This document shows, piece after piece, positions 17,594 to 25,662 of a DNA stretch of 64,000 nt. The notes beneath the pieces were generated by a model. It saw nothing but the letters and a program-made list of their open reading frames with translations, had not been told where the DNA came from and did no database searches. The DNA comes from Limnochorda pilosa. Lineage in GTDB: Bacteria; Bacillota; Limnochordia; Limnochordales; Limnochordaceae. The stretch covers positions 2,666,001 to 2,730,000 of the forward strand of contig NZ_AP014924.1 in assembly GCF_001544015.1 (NCBI RefSeq). Direction: 5' to 3'. Made by a program: the position numbers and the translations under genes. Positions within the stretch are counted from its first letter, which is position 1. The number at the start of each line of letters is the position of its first letter.

Positions 17594-19552
17594 TCAGCGG
17601 GAGACGGCCGGGGCCGGGGTGGCCCAGCCACCCCGCCGCCTCAGCTCCCGGACCAGACCGGCAACCTGCTCCACCCGGCCGAAGGAAGGCACGACGTAGC
17701 ATCCCTGGATGAACCCTCGGGCGTCCTCCAGCACCCGGGCGGCCAGCTCCATTCCCACGCGCGCCCCGTCCTCCCCCGCCCGGGCCATCTCCTCCCGCAC
17801 CCGCAGGGGGATGCGGATGCCGGGAACCTCGTTGTGGAGGTACTCCGCGTGCTTGTGGCTCTGGAGCGGCATCACCCCCAGCACCAGGGGCACGGGGCAG
17901 CCGCCCGCCCGCTCGAGCATGGCCACCAGGGGCTCGATCTCGTAGAGCGGCTGGGTCATGACGAAGTCAGCCCCCGCTTCCAGCTTCTCCCGAAAGCGGC
18001 GGGCCTCCAGGTCCGGATCCGCGGCGTTGGGGCTGAGGGCGACGGCCACCGTGAAGGCGGTGGGCTCGCCGATGGCGTTTCCGGCCAGGTCGCGGCCCCG
18101 GTTCAGGGTGTGGAGGATCCGCACCAGCCCGATGGAGTCCACGTCGTAGACGGCACTCGCGTGGGAGTAGTTGCCGACGCTGGGCGGGTCGCCGGTGAGG
18201 GCCAGCACGTGGCGGATCCCCAGGGCGTGGGCCCCTAGCAGGTCCGCCTGGATGCCCATCAGGTTCCGGTCGCGGGTGGTGAAGTGGATCAGCGGGGGCA
18301 GGCCCGTCGCCTCCAGGATCAGCCGTGCGGAGGCCAGAGAGGCCATCCGAACCCGGGCCATGGGGGAGTCGGCCACGTTGATGCAGGTGACGCCCGCCTC
18401 CTGCAGGATCCGGGCGTTCTGCAACACCTTCTCCACGTTGACCCCTCGGGGCGGGTCCAGCTCCACGCTGACCATCTCGCCGCGCCGCAGGGCCTCCAGG
18501 AGCGGGCTCGCCGCGGGGGCCGCCGGGACGGCCGCTTCGGTCTTGGGTGAGCGCACCTCCGCCGGCGCGACCCGTGCGGGGTGCGCGTGCTCGCCCTCAT
18601 CCGCAGGCCCGGCCGCCCTGGCAGGCTGCAAGGTGTCGAGCCGGGCCCGCATCGCGGCGATGTGCTCAGGCGTGGTTCCGCAGCAGCCGCCCACCAGCCG
18701 TACCCCTTGCCGGAGCATGGGCTCCACCAGCCCAGCCAGGTACTCGGGGGCCGCCCCGTAAAGGATGCGCCCGTCCACCCGGGTGGGAAGCCCTGCGTTG
18801 GGCAGGGCCGAGAGAGGGACCCCCAGGGCCCGCAACCCCGCGAGCTCCCCCAGCGCCTCCAGCACCGGACCCGGCCCGGAACCGCAGTTGATGCCGGCCA
18901 CGTCGGGCCCTGCCTCGCCCAGGCGCTCGACCATGCGGGTGAAGGCCTCACCCTGGAGGGGCGCCACGGGCTCGACGCCGCCGGAGAAGGTGATCTGGGC
19001 CACCACGGGTAGGCGGGCCAGGGAGCGGGCCGCTTCCACCGCGAGCTCCAACTCTTCCACGTCCAGCATGGTCTCGATCATGAAGAGGTCCACGCCGCCG
19101 GCCAGCAGCGCCTCCATCTGGCGCAGGAAGGCGTCGCGCACGTACGCGCGGGCGGCGCGTCCGAGGGTTTCCAGGGGCCGGCCCACGGGCCCGACCGACC
19201 CCGCCACGAAGACCGGGCGGCCGCTCACCTCCCGGGCGCCGCGGGCCAGCTTCGCGCCCTGGAGGTTGATCCGCCAGACGTCGTCCTCGAGACCGTACTC
19301 GGCCAGGCGGAAGGCGTTGGCCCCGAAGGTGTTGGTCTCGATCAGGTCGGCACCGGCGCGGATGTAGTCCAGGTGGACCTGTTCCACCACCCGCGGCTGG
19401 GTGAGGTTGAGGGCGTCCAGGTTGCCGCGGGGGCCGCCCACCCGCTGGTAGAGGAGGGTGCCCACCCCCCCGTCGGCCAGCAGCACCCGCTCGGCCAGGG
19501 CCTGGCGGAAGGCCGTTCCGAGCGTGTCCCGCCCCGGCTCCGGCCCTGTCAA
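17594..19552 (-). CDS. Homocysteine S-methyltransferase / methylene-THF reductase fusion
   Basis: Two enzymes in one chain (652 aa), as in Bacillus YitJ. Residues 15-310 are a BHMT/MetH-N type methyltransferase barrel with the zinc ligands Cys223 (GINCGSG) and Cys290-Cys291 (GGCCGTTPEH). After an Ala/Pro-rich linker, residues 350-640 are a MetF-like FAD barrel with VSVELDPPRG, VLALTGDPP and DFVMTQPLYE. Together they would make 5-methyl-THF and methylate homocysteine. TTG 19552 overlaps the RidA stop (TTGA). There is no sign of a cobalamin-binding domain. YitJ itself is known to have MetF activity; methyltransferase activity is inferred from the zinc cysteines. Confidence 0.92.
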   Translation of the reverse strand: MTGPEPGRDTLGTAFRQALAERVLLADGGVGTLLYQRVGGPRGNLDALNLTQPRVVEQVHLDYIRAGADLIETNTFGANAFRLAEYGLEDDVWRINLQGAKLARGAREVSGRPVFVAGSVGPVGRPLETLGRAARAYVRDAFLRQMEALLAGGVDLFMIETMLDVEELELAVEAARSLARLPVVAQITFSGGVEPVAPLQGEAFTRMVERLGEAGPDVAGINCGSGPGPVLEALGELAGLRALGVPLSALPNAGLPTRVDGRILYGAAPEYLAGLVEPMLRQGVRLVGGCCGTTPEHIAAMRARLDTLQPARAAGPADEGEHAHPARVAPAEVRSPKTEAAVPAAPAASPLLEALRRGEMVSVELDPPRGVNVEKVLQNARILQEAGVTCINVADSPMARVRMASLASARLILEATGLPPLIHFTTRDRNLMGIQADLLGAHALGIRHVLALTGDPPSVGNYSHASAVYDVDSIGLVRILHTLNRGRDLAGNAIGEPTAFTVAVALSPNAADPDLEARRFREKLEAGADFVMTQPLYEIEPLVAMLERAGGCPVPLVLGVMPLQSHKHAEYLHNEVPGIRIPLRVREEMARAGEDGARVGMELAARVLEDARGFIQGCYVVPSFGRVEQVAGLVRELRRRGGWATPAPAVSR

Positions 19553-19926
19553 AGGCGGGCCACCGCCTCGACCTCCACCGCCGCGCCCCGGGGAAGCGCC
19601 GCGACGCCCACGGCCGCCCGGGCGGGCTTGTGGGTGAAGAAGCGGGCGTAGACGCCGTTCACGGCCTCGAACTGCCCCAGGTCCGTGAGGAAGAGGGTCA
19701 CCTTCACCACGTTCTCCAGGCGCCCGCCGCCGGCCTCCACCACCGCCTGTAGGTTGCGCAAGGCCCGCTCCGCCTGGGCTTCCACGCCCCCCTCCACCAA
19801 GCGGCCCGTGGCCGGGTCCAGGGGGATCTGACCCGACACGAAGAGCCAGTCGCCCGTGCGGACCGCCTGCGAATAGGGTCCGATGGCCGCGGGCGCATGA
19901 GGGGTCTGAACCGGCTCGAGCTCCAC
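19549..19926 (-). CDS. ridA: RidA-family enamine/imine deaminase
   Basis: Trimeric protein that hydrolyses reactive 2-aminoacrylate and related enamines released by PLP enzymes. Signature stretches: APAAIGPYSQAVRTGDWLFVSGQIPLDP and VVKVTLFLTDL; the family Arg appears in KPARAAVGVAALPRGAAVEVEAVA. 125 aa, exactly the family length, starting at GTG 19926 with GGAGG at 9 nt. Coupled by 4-bp overlap to the downstream methionine gene, which fits protection of one-carbon or sulphur amino-acid metabolism. Confidence 0.94.
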   Translation of the reverse strand: MELEPVQTPHAPAAIGPYSQAVRTGDWLFVSGQIPLDPATGRLVEGGVEAQAERALRNLQAVVEAGGGRLENVVKVTLFLTDLGQFEAVNGVYARFFTHKPARAAVGVAALPRGAAVEVEAVARL

Positions 19927-20020
19927 TGGGCTTCGCCTCCGAGCAACCGTAGCCCCGGGTTCACCGTCTGGCGGGCCCCTCGGCTCACACCGGGGCCCGC
20001 CGTCCCCAAGGCTTTCGAGT

Positions 20021-20048
20021 AGGGTTCGTCCCCCGGAGGCGGAACCCT
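20021..20048 (-). terminator. Possible terminator between the GH31 gene and ridA
   Basis: AGGGTTC / GAACCCT, 7 bp, enclosing a GC-rich inner part, 40 bp after the GH31 stop in the 162-bp gap. Moderate structure, no T-run. Nothing else was recognised in the gap. Confidence 0.35.
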
Positions 20049-20088
20049 CCCGCGGCACGCGGTTCTCGAGGCGGCGGGATGGCCCGGA

Positions 20089-22473
20089 TTACCAGGCCAC
20101 CTCCAGCCGGTGGGCGCCCTCCTGCGGCACCTGCAGGCGCAGGCCGCGGCCGGTTTCGTAGGTGAAGCCAGACCCTTCCGCCAGCTGACGCCCGTCGAGA
20201 AGCACCTGCCGGGGCGGGCCGGGAAGGAAGGGCACCTCCACCCCCACCTCCCGCCGGGCGGGGGCGTAGGACCCTTCGGGGTCGGCCAGGTCCAAGGCCA
20301 GGTGCCGCTCCCGGACGGCCAGTGCCATGGCCCGCCGGCTGCTCACGCCCTGCTCGTGAGCGGGCGTGGCGCCGTCGTCCTCGTAGAGAACGGTCTTCCA
20401 GTGGCTGGGGGCCTCCCCCGGATAGAGCAGGAGGGTGAGCTCCTGCCACCCGGCCTCACCCGTGTGCTGCGTCACCGGTCCCATGGGGAGCATCGCCCCC
20501 GCCCGGACGAAGAGGGGGATGCGCTCCAGGGGTGCCTCGACCACCCGGTGGGCGGGACCCCGGCTCACCTCGCCCGTCCAGAAGTCCACCCACTCGCCCT
20601 CGGGCAGGTAGGCCATCCGCTCCCGGGCCTGGGGCTGGAGCACCGGCGCGACCAGGAGGTCCGGCCCCAACAGGAAGGCATCCTGGACACGGGCAGCGAC
20701 GGGATCGTCGGGGAAGTGGTAGACCAGCGGCCGCATGATGGGCGCGCCTGTCCGGTGCGCCTCCCAGAAGAGGGTGTAGAGGTAGGGGAGGATCCGGTAG
20801 CGGAGCTCGATGGCGCCGCGGGCGATGGCCTCCACCTCGGGTCCGAAGGTCCAGGGCTCCTGAGCGCGGGTGTCGTGGGCGCTGTGGGCCCGGAAGAAGG
20901 GCGTGAAGGCCCCCAGCTGCACCCAGCGCGCGTAGAGCTCGGGTTCGGCGTCGTCGCGGAAGCCGCCGACGTCCGCGCCCACGAAGGCCACCCCTGAGAG
21001 CCCCAGGTTGAGGAGCATGGGTATCGCCATGGCAAGGTGCTCCCACCAGCTCGAGTTGTCGCCCGTCCAGACGGCGGCGTACCGCTGGATCCCGGCGAAG
21101 CCCGAGCGGGTCAGGAGAAAGGGCCGCTCCTGGGGCCGCATCCGGCGCAGCGCCTCGGAGGTCGCCCGGCCCATCAAGAGAGCGTAGAGGTTGTGCACCT
21201 CCCGGTGCGGATGCACCTCACCCTCGTCGGTGCGGTGAAGGGTCCCCTCGGGCAAGGTGCGGTCCTCGTCGTGGACCCGGAAGTCGGCCGGCTCGTTCAT
21301 GTCGTTCCAGATCCCCGCGACGCCGGCGTCGAGAAGGGTCCGGTGCCAGTCGCCCCACCACCGCCGCACGCGCTCCTGGAGGAAGTCCGGGAAGTGCACC
21401 TCTCCCGGCCAGACCCGCCCCATGTAGGGCTTGCCCGCAGGATCCTCCACGTAATGGCCGGCCTCCAGCCCCTCGCGGAAGACGGGGTAGCTCGAGTCCA
21501 CCTTGACGCCCGGGTCGACGATGGTCACCACCCGGAAGCCCTGCTCCTTCAGGCCGCGGCAGAGGCCGGATGGATCCGGAAAGCGCTTGGGATCCCAGGT
21601 GAACACCCGGTAGCCGTCCATGTAGTCGATGTCCAGATAGATCACGTCGCACGGGATCCGCCGCTCCCTGAAGGTGCGTGCGAGCTCCTCCACCCGCTGC
21701 TGCGGCACGTACCCCCACCGGCTCTGCTGGAAGCCCAGGCTCCAGCGGGGGGGCAGGGGCATCCGCCCCGTGAGCCGGGTGTAGCGCTCGAGCACCTGGG
21801 CGAAGGTGGGCCCGGCGAAGAGGTAGTAGACCAACCGGCCGCCCTCGGACCATACGTGGTACCGCCCGGTGCCCTCCCGGTCCATGTCGAAGTGGGTGCG
21901 GTGGGTGTTCTCGAAGAAGAGCCCGTGTGCCCGGCCGGCGTTCCAGATCACGTAGAAGGGGATCGCCTGGTAGAGGGGGTCGGTGGTGGGCAGGTGGGGC
22001 AGGACGTCGGTGGTCCACATGGTCATCCGCTGTCCCCGCTTGTCCAGCGGACCCGTCTTCTCGCCGAAACCGTAGGCCCGGTCACCCGGGCGGGCCTCGC
22101 GGAAGGAGTGGACGCTGCCGTACCGCCATCCCATGCCGGACTCCGGATCGTCCCGATCCAGAAGGCGGCCCTCCCCGTCGCGGAAGACCAGCCGGACCGG
22201 ATCCGACTGGATCTCCACGGCCATCGCGTCGCTCGCCAGCCAGAGCGAGGCGCCCCGCTCCTCGTGGGCCACACCCGGTCTCTCCCACTCGGCCTCGGTC
22301 CGAGCGAAGGGCAGCGGCTCCGGAACCTCTGGGGCCGGGGTCATCTCCACCCGCACCACGTCGGGTGCGAGGAAGCGGACGGCCAGGCGGGCCGGCGGTG
22401 CCTCCACCTCCACCCCGGCGGGGGTCCACCGGATGCCATCGGCTCGGCCGAGCGAACGGTACGCGGCGTCCAT
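20089..22473 (-). CDS. GH31 alpha-glucosidase
   Basis: Retaining exo-alpha-glycosidase of family GH31. The nucleophile Asp391 lies in GIWNDMNEP, the acid/base is most likely Asp472 in VWTGDNSSWW, and the N-terminal galactose-mutarotase-like and C-terminal beta domains are present. 794 aa, normal. Trp/Asp-rich subsite residues (YLDIDYMDGYRVFTW) suggest alpha-glucosidase rather than xylosidase specificity, but this is inference. No signal peptide, so it acts on imported oligosaccharides. ATG 22473 has AAGGAG at 7-8 nt. Upstream there is a TTGCCC-17-TAGAAT promoter with two palindromes downstream of the -10, a classic repressor layout. Confidence 0.93.
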   Translation of the reverse strand: MDAAYRSLGRADGIRWTPAGVEVEAPPARLAVRFLAPDVVRVEMTPAPEVPEPLPFARTEAEWERPGVAHEERGASLWLASDAMAVEIQSDPVRLVFRDGEGRLLDRDDPESGMGWRYGSVHSFREARPGDRAYGFGEKTGPLDKRGQRMTMWTTDVLPHLPTTDPLYQAIPFYVIWNAGRAHGLFFENTHRTHFDMDREGTGRYHVWSEGGRLVYYLFAGPTFAQVLERYTRLTGRMPLPPRWSLGFQQSRWGYVPQQRVEELARTFRERRIPCDVIYLDIDYMDGYRVFTWDPKRFPDPSGLCRGLKEQGFRVVTIVDPGVKVDSSYPVFREGLEAGHYVEDPAGKPYMGRVWPGEVHFPDFLQERVRRWWGDWHRTLLDAGVAGIWNDMNEPADFRVHDEDRTLPEGTLHRTDEGEVHPHREVHNLYALLMGRATSEALRRMRPQERPFLLTRSGFAGIQRYAAVWTGDNSSWWEHLAMAIPMLLNLGLSGVAFVGADVGGFRDDAEPELYARWVQLGAFTPFFRAHSAHDTRAQEPWTFGPEVEAIARGAIELRYRILPYLYTLFWEAHRTGAPIMRPLVYHFPDDPVAARVQDAFLLGPDLLVAPVLQPQARERMAYLPEGEWVDFWTGEVSRGPAHRVVEAPLERIPLFVRAGAMLPMGPVTQHTGEAGWQELTLLLYPGEAPSHWKTVLYEDDGATPAHEQGVSSRRAMALAVRERHLALDLADPEGSYAPARREVGVEVPFLPGPPRQVLLDGRQLAEGSGFTYETGRGLRLQVPQEGAHRLEVAW

Positions 22474-22496
22474 CGAAACGCTCCTTCCCCGTTGAC

Positions 22497-22519
22497 GCAA
22501 ACGTTTCCACACCGGTGTG
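22497..22519. promoter_or_regulatory. Two adjoining palindromic operators of the GH31 gene
   Basis: GCAAACGTTTCC (22497-22508; core AAACGTTT with a central CG, as in LacI/CcpA-family sites) directly abuts the perfect 12-bp palindrome CACACCGGTGTG (22508-22519). Both lie just after the -10 box, so a bound repressor would block initiation or early elongation. Confidence 0.55.
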
Positions 22520-22532
22520 CCAATCCTTGCCG

Positions 22533-22561
22533 ATTCTAGCACACGGGGTCCTTGCGGGCAA
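22533..22561 (-). promoter_or_regulatory. Sigma-A promoter of the GH31 gene
   Basis: Minus strand: TTGCCC (22561-22556), 17 nt, TAGAAT (22538-22533), 60 bp before the ATG. Confidence 0.65.
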
Positions 22562-22623
22562 CGCCCACGCCCGGAGGGTCCCGTGCGGGAACCCTGCTGA
22601 CAGGGAAAAGCTTCAGCGCACGC

Positions 22624-22657
22624 GCCGCGGGGGCGGAATGGGTTCCGCCCCCGCGGC
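22624..22657. terminator. 15-bp hairpin in the divergent gap
   Basis: Perfect 15-bp stem (22624-22638 with 22643-22657), loop TGGG. It sits between two divergent genes with no gene ending nearby. The remaining 22658-22956 is GC-rich and full of short inverted repeats, but I recognise no gene, riboswitch or RNA in it. Confidence 0.45.
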
Positions 22658-22956
22658 CGGGCCCGGATGGGCGAGCGGTTGTGGGCCGGCCAGATCCCTC
22701 TTGGGGGAGGCCGTTGCCTGTATCCGGGCCTGGGGCCCGCACCTGGGGCGCAGGCGTCCTGAGGGTTAGCCTCACCCAGCCTTCTCGGCCCTCAACCGGG
22801 GAAGTGGCGGTGGGAGGCGTAGCAATTGGATGCGCAGGGCCTGGCTCCATCACCGGCGAAGGTAGTGAGGAGGCCCGGATGCGGGGAAGCCGATCCGGGA
22901 TCCGTCATGCCCGGGCGGCGTGACCCAGGGTGTGGCGACCGGGGGGTTGGCGGCCC

Positions 22957-24234
22957 GTGGCCCGATCGCGCTACCTGGCCGTGCTGGGCACCTTCTCGCC
23001 CACGGCCAGGGCGTATCTTGCGTACACGCTCTTCAACAGCATCAGCTTCAACATGCTCAACCTGGTCTTCAACCTCTACCTCCACAGCCTGGGCCACCCG
23101 CGAGACTTCATCGGTCTGGTGAACGGCGTTCCCTCCATCGCGGTGCTCATCCTGGGGCTCCCCATCGGCATGGCCGCCGACCGGTACGGATACCGCCGCT
23201 TCCTGGTGGCCGGGGCCGTGCTGAACGTGGTCGCCCTGGGCGGGATGGTGGCCGGCGGGAACGGGGAGGCCCTGATGGGCTTCTCGGTGCTCCGGGGGCT
23301 CGCCTGGGCCCTCACGTGGGTTCTGGGGCCGCCTCTTCTCATGTCCGAGAGCACCGAGGAGAACCGGGTGCACCTCTTCTCGCTTCAGTTCGCGATCATG
23401 ATGGGATCAGGCTTTCTGGGGAGCCTTCTGGCCGGTTTCCTTCCCGAGGCCCTTGCCTCGGCCTGGAGTGTCGCGCCCGACGGGCCGGGCCCGCTCCGGG
23501 CCACCTTCGCTGTGGCGGTGGCCTTCATGGCCCTGGCCGTCGTTCCGGCCTTCCTGGTGCGGGAGGGTCCTCACCCCGAGCAAGGCTCGCCTCTGCCGCG
23601 CACCGCCCAGGAGGCGTTGCTCTTCGTCCACCTGTTGCTCCCCTCGGCGCTGGTCTCCTTCGGGGCGGGGGCGATGGTGGTCTTCTTCCAGCTTTTCTTC
23701 AGCCTTCGGTTCGGGATGGCCCCGGCGGAGATGGGGATCCTCTTCGCCCTGGCCGCGGTGGTGACGGCAGCGGCCACCCTGGCGACGCCCCAGCTGTCGA
23801 GCCGCCTGGGCAAGGTGCGCACGGTGGTGGTGACCGAGCTGGCCTCGATTCCCTTCCTGCTCGTGCTCTCGTACTCCTACAGCCTGCCGTGGGTGATCGC
23901 CGCCTACTACGTGCGGCAGGCGCTGATGAACATGGGGGCTCCCGCCCAGACCGCCTTCTTGATGGAGCAGGTGCGCCCAGATCAGCGCGCCACCCTCACC
24001 AGCCTGAACGCCATGCTGGGATCCTTGGGGCGCGGCGGGCTGGGGCCCGTGGTGAGCGGCTGGATGCAGGTGCGGTGGGACTTCACCGGCGCCTTCACCC
24101 TCACCACCGTGCTTTACGTGCTGGGGAGCATGCTCTTCTACCTCTTCTTCCGGAACGTGCGGGAAACGGCTGCCGGGGGGCTTACGCCTCCGGCCGTGCC
24201 AGGCGGCGCAGCCCTTCCTCGCGCTCGGCGATGA
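22957..24234 (+). CDS. Major facilitator superfamily transporter
   Basis: Twelve-helix MFS carrier (about 425 aa). Helix 1-2 region YLAYTLFNSISFNMLNLVFN, then the loop motif PIGMAADRYGYRR, a variant of the MFS G-x-x-x-D-R-x-G signature. The second half contains NMGAPAQTAFLMEQVRPDQRATLTSL, typical of the YfmO/YhjX-like drug or sugar subgroups, so cargo is unknown. GTG 22957 follows a G-rich run; GTG 22930 is an alternative. The 3' end overlaps the convergent small SASP gene by 53 bp. Confidence 0.82.
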   Translation: MARSRYLAVLGTFSPTARAYLAYTLFNSISFNMLNLVFNLYLHSLGHPRDFIGLVNGVPSIAVLILGLPIGMAADRYGYRRFLVAGAVLNVVALGGMVAGGNGEALMGFSVLRGLAWALTWVLGPPLLMSESTEENRVHLFSLQFAIMMGSGFLGSLLAGFLPEALASAWSVAPDGPGPLRATFAVAVAFMALAVVPAFLVREGPHPEQGSPLPRTAQEALLFVHLLLPSALVSFGAGAMVVFFQLFFSLRFGMAPAEMGILFALAAVVTAAATLATPQLSSRLGKVRTVVVTELASIPFLLVLSYSYSLPWVIAAYYVRQALMNMGAPAQTAFLMEQVRPDQRATLTSLNAMLGSLGRGGLGPVVSGWMQVRWDFTGAFTLTTVLYVLGSMLFYLFFRNVRETAAGGLTPPAVPGGAALPRARR

Positions 24235-24388
24235 GACGTCGCGCCGCCGGCCCGCCGAGGCTTCCGGCGAGCCGGGAAGGACCTCTCCGTTCGGGTTCGT
24301 CCAGCACCTGCACGTTGAGCTCGGACGCCACCTCATGTTGGAATCGACGGAGAGCCTCCCGAACCTTCCGGGCCTCGTCGCGGGCCAA
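24182..24388 (-). CDS. Small, divergent alpha/beta-type SASP
   Basis: 68-residue protein aligned in pattern with the SASP just upstream: FQHEVASELNV corresponds to FKYEVATELGI (germination protease site), and GSLGGPAARRLIAEREEGL to the second conserved block (GAVGGHMVRRMIAAAEQSL). SASPs coat spore DNA and are degraded at germination. The Gly after the protease cut region is Asn here, and the DNA-binding middle is shortened, so binding may be weak. TTG 24388 has GGGAGG at 8 nt. It follows the larger SASP by 28 bp and is probably in the same transcript. Confidence 0.72.
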   Translation of the reverse strand: MARDEARKVREALRRFQHEVASELNVQVLDEPERRGPSRLAGSLGGPAARRLIAEREEGLRRLARPEA

Positions 24389-24416
24389 GCGGTCTCCCTC
24401 CCTGGAGGGCAGGGCG

Positions 24417-24731
24417 CTACTGGTTCAGGTTCGCACCCTGCTGCGTCGCCGGAGCGGTCACGTTGGAGAGCGGCTGCGAGAACGCCTGCTGGAAGCCAGA
24501 GCGAACGTTCGTGGCAGCCTGATCCACCAGGGACTGCTCCGCGGCGGCGATCATGCGCCGCACCATATGTCCACCGACCGCGCCGCACTCACGAGCGGGG
24601 ATGTTGCCCCAGTACCCGGTCTTGTACTCCTGGTTGATCCCCAGCTCGGTCGCGACCTCGTACTTGAACTGATCGAGGCTGTTCGAGGCCTGCGGCACGA
24701 GTCGGTTGTTCCTCCGCTGACCTTGGGCCAC
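24417..24731 (-). CDS. sspA: Alpha/beta-type small acid-soluble spore protein
   Basis: DNA-binding spore protein that holds DNA in an A-like form and protects it from UV and heat. Has the germination-protease site EVATELGI (cut after Glu), then NIPARECGAVGGHMVRRMIAAAEQSL, the second helix of the fold. 104 aa, longer than the typical 60-72 because of a Gln/Asn-rich tail (residues about 78-104). An internal Cys is unusual for SASPs. GTG 24731 with AAAGGAGG at 7 nt. A sigma-G-like promoter lies upstream. The exact paralogue name cannot be assigned. Confidence 0.92.
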   Translation of the reverse strand: MAQGQRRNNRLVPQASNSLDQFKYEVATELGINQEYKTGYWGNIPARECGAVGGHMVRRMIAAAEQSLVDQAATNVRSGFQQAFSQPLSNVTAPATQQGANLNQ

Positions 24732-24759
24732 CTTCGTCCCTCCTTTGCTCGCCTGCTCG

Positions 24760-24790
24760 TAGTATGGCGGGCGCCGCAGAAGGGCCATGC
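24760..24790 (-). promoter_or_regulatory. Sigma-G-like promoter of the SASP genes
   Basis: Minus strand: GCATG (24790-24786), 19 nt, CATACTA (24766-24760). The consensus known from Bacillus is GHATR - 18 - CATNHTA; spacing is one longer. Forespore expression fits SASPs. Confidence 0.62.
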
Positions 24791-24829
24791 TAGAGGCTTT
24801 TCCCTCCCCTGACGGGAATTCGGCAGCCC

Positions 24830-25162
24830 TCAACCCAAGTGAGCCTCGACCTGCTCCCTCAGCCCCTGCACCCGAGAGCCCACGTGGCGGTGTACCTCCT
24901 GCCCGCCCCGGAAGAGGAGCAGGGTGGGAATGCTCATGACGCCGTAGCGGGCCGCGATCTCGGGGTTCGCGTCCACGTCCAGCTTGGCCACCCGCAGGCG
25001 CCCAGCATACTCCTGGGCCATCCGTTCCACCACCGGCGCGATCGCCCGGCACGGCATGCACCAGTCCGCCCAGAAGTCCACCAGCACCGGCAGGTCCGAG
25101 CGGAGGACCTGCTCCTCGAAGTCACCGTCGCTCACATGCAGCAAGAGCCCGTCTTGGGCCAT
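24830..25162 (-). CDS. trxA: Thioredoxin with a WCMPC active site
   Basis: Cytosolic thiol-disulphide reductant. Active site WCMPC at 34-38 replaces the usual WCGPC; the cis-Pro is in SIPTLLLFRGGQ. 110 aa, full length. Met at the first dipeptide position should alter the redox potential. ATG 25162 with GGAGG/GGGAG 5-9 nt upstream. A TATAAT lies 73 bp upstream. The matching reductase, trxB, is 2.5 kb away. Confidence 0.95.
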   Translation of the reverse strand: MAQDGLLLHVSDGDFEEQVLRSDLPVLVDFWADWCMPCRAIAPVVERMAQEYAGRLRVAKLDVDANPEIAARYGVMSIPTLLLFRGGQEVHRHVGSRVQGLREQVEAHLG

Positions 25163-25234
25163 GCTCTCCCTCCTCCAGCTTGGTCGCCCCGGCCTGCGGC
25201 CACCATCGGGTCCCGGACCGCGCGCCGCCTTCCC

Positions 25235-25240
25235 ATTATA
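25235..25240 (-). promoter_or_regulatory. Consensus -10 box upstream of the thioredoxin gene
   Basis: TATAAT on the minus strand, 73 bp before the ATG. No convincing -35 at 16-18 bp. Confidence 0.45.
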
Positions 25241-25304
25241 GCAGCCGGGGCAAGCTGTCGCCCAGAACGCCCCCAGGGTCCCATGCGCCAGGTGTCTCCC
25301 CACT

Positions 25305-25313
25305 CATAGGGTG
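25305..25313 (+). promoter_or_regulatory. CATAnnnTG element before cotJBC
   Basis: CATAGGGTG lies 80 bp before cotJB and resembles the -10 of mother-cell sigma-E/sigma-K promoters. The AC 17 bp upstream expected for sigma-K is missing. In Bacillus the cotJ operon is sigma-E-dependent. Confidence 0.45.
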
Positions 25314-25393
25314 GGGTAGCCCGCGAGGGAACCGGGGCCCCGGCTCGCGGCACCTTCATTGGCGTGCAACGACCGGCGAGAGGAGGGAGACCT

Positions 25394-25636
25394 ATGAGCC
25401 GCCAGGTGCCCTTTCAGCCCGGCGAGGAGGAGCTGATGCTGGAACTCCAGACCGAGGAGTTCCAGGCCGTCGACTGGATGCTCTTCGCCGACACCCACGA
25501 GGAGGGCATGGAGGAGTACCGCCGGCACGCCGCCCGCACCCGGGAGCTGATGGAGACCTACGTCTCCCGCTACGGGCCGCTCATCTGGATGGATCCCGAG
25601 TGGGCCGGCCCCGACCGGGGCGTCCCCTGGGCCTGA
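25394..25636 (+). CDS. cotJB: Spore coat protein CotJB
   Basis: 80-aa protein of the CotJB family. The sequence has the family's ELQTEEFQAVDWMLFADTHEE helix and a C-terminal YGPLIWMDPEW motif close to the Bacillus form. CotJB goes into the inner coat layers together with CotJC. ATG 25394 with AGGAGGGAG just upstream. The next gene, cotJC, starts 27 bp after. No cotJA is found upstream, where the operon normally begins. Confidence 0.9.
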   Translation: MSRQVPFQPGEEELMLELQTEEFQAVDWMLFADTHEEGMEEYRRHAARTRELMETYVSRYGPLIWMDPEWAGPDRGVPWA

Positions 25637-25662
25637 CCCCCTACGAAAGGAGGACGAGTCTG

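Noticed and set aside
14718-17699. A 993-codon open frame on the plus strand across both oxidase genes
   Set aside because: Gly/Arg/Pro-rich, shifted frame of the two real oxidase genes, which have ribosome sites and membrane helices.
22658-22956. A riboswitch (cobalamin, TPP, c-di-GMP or fluoride type) before the MFS gene
   Set aside because: Short GC repeats present, but none of the conserved core boxes of these classes could be matched.
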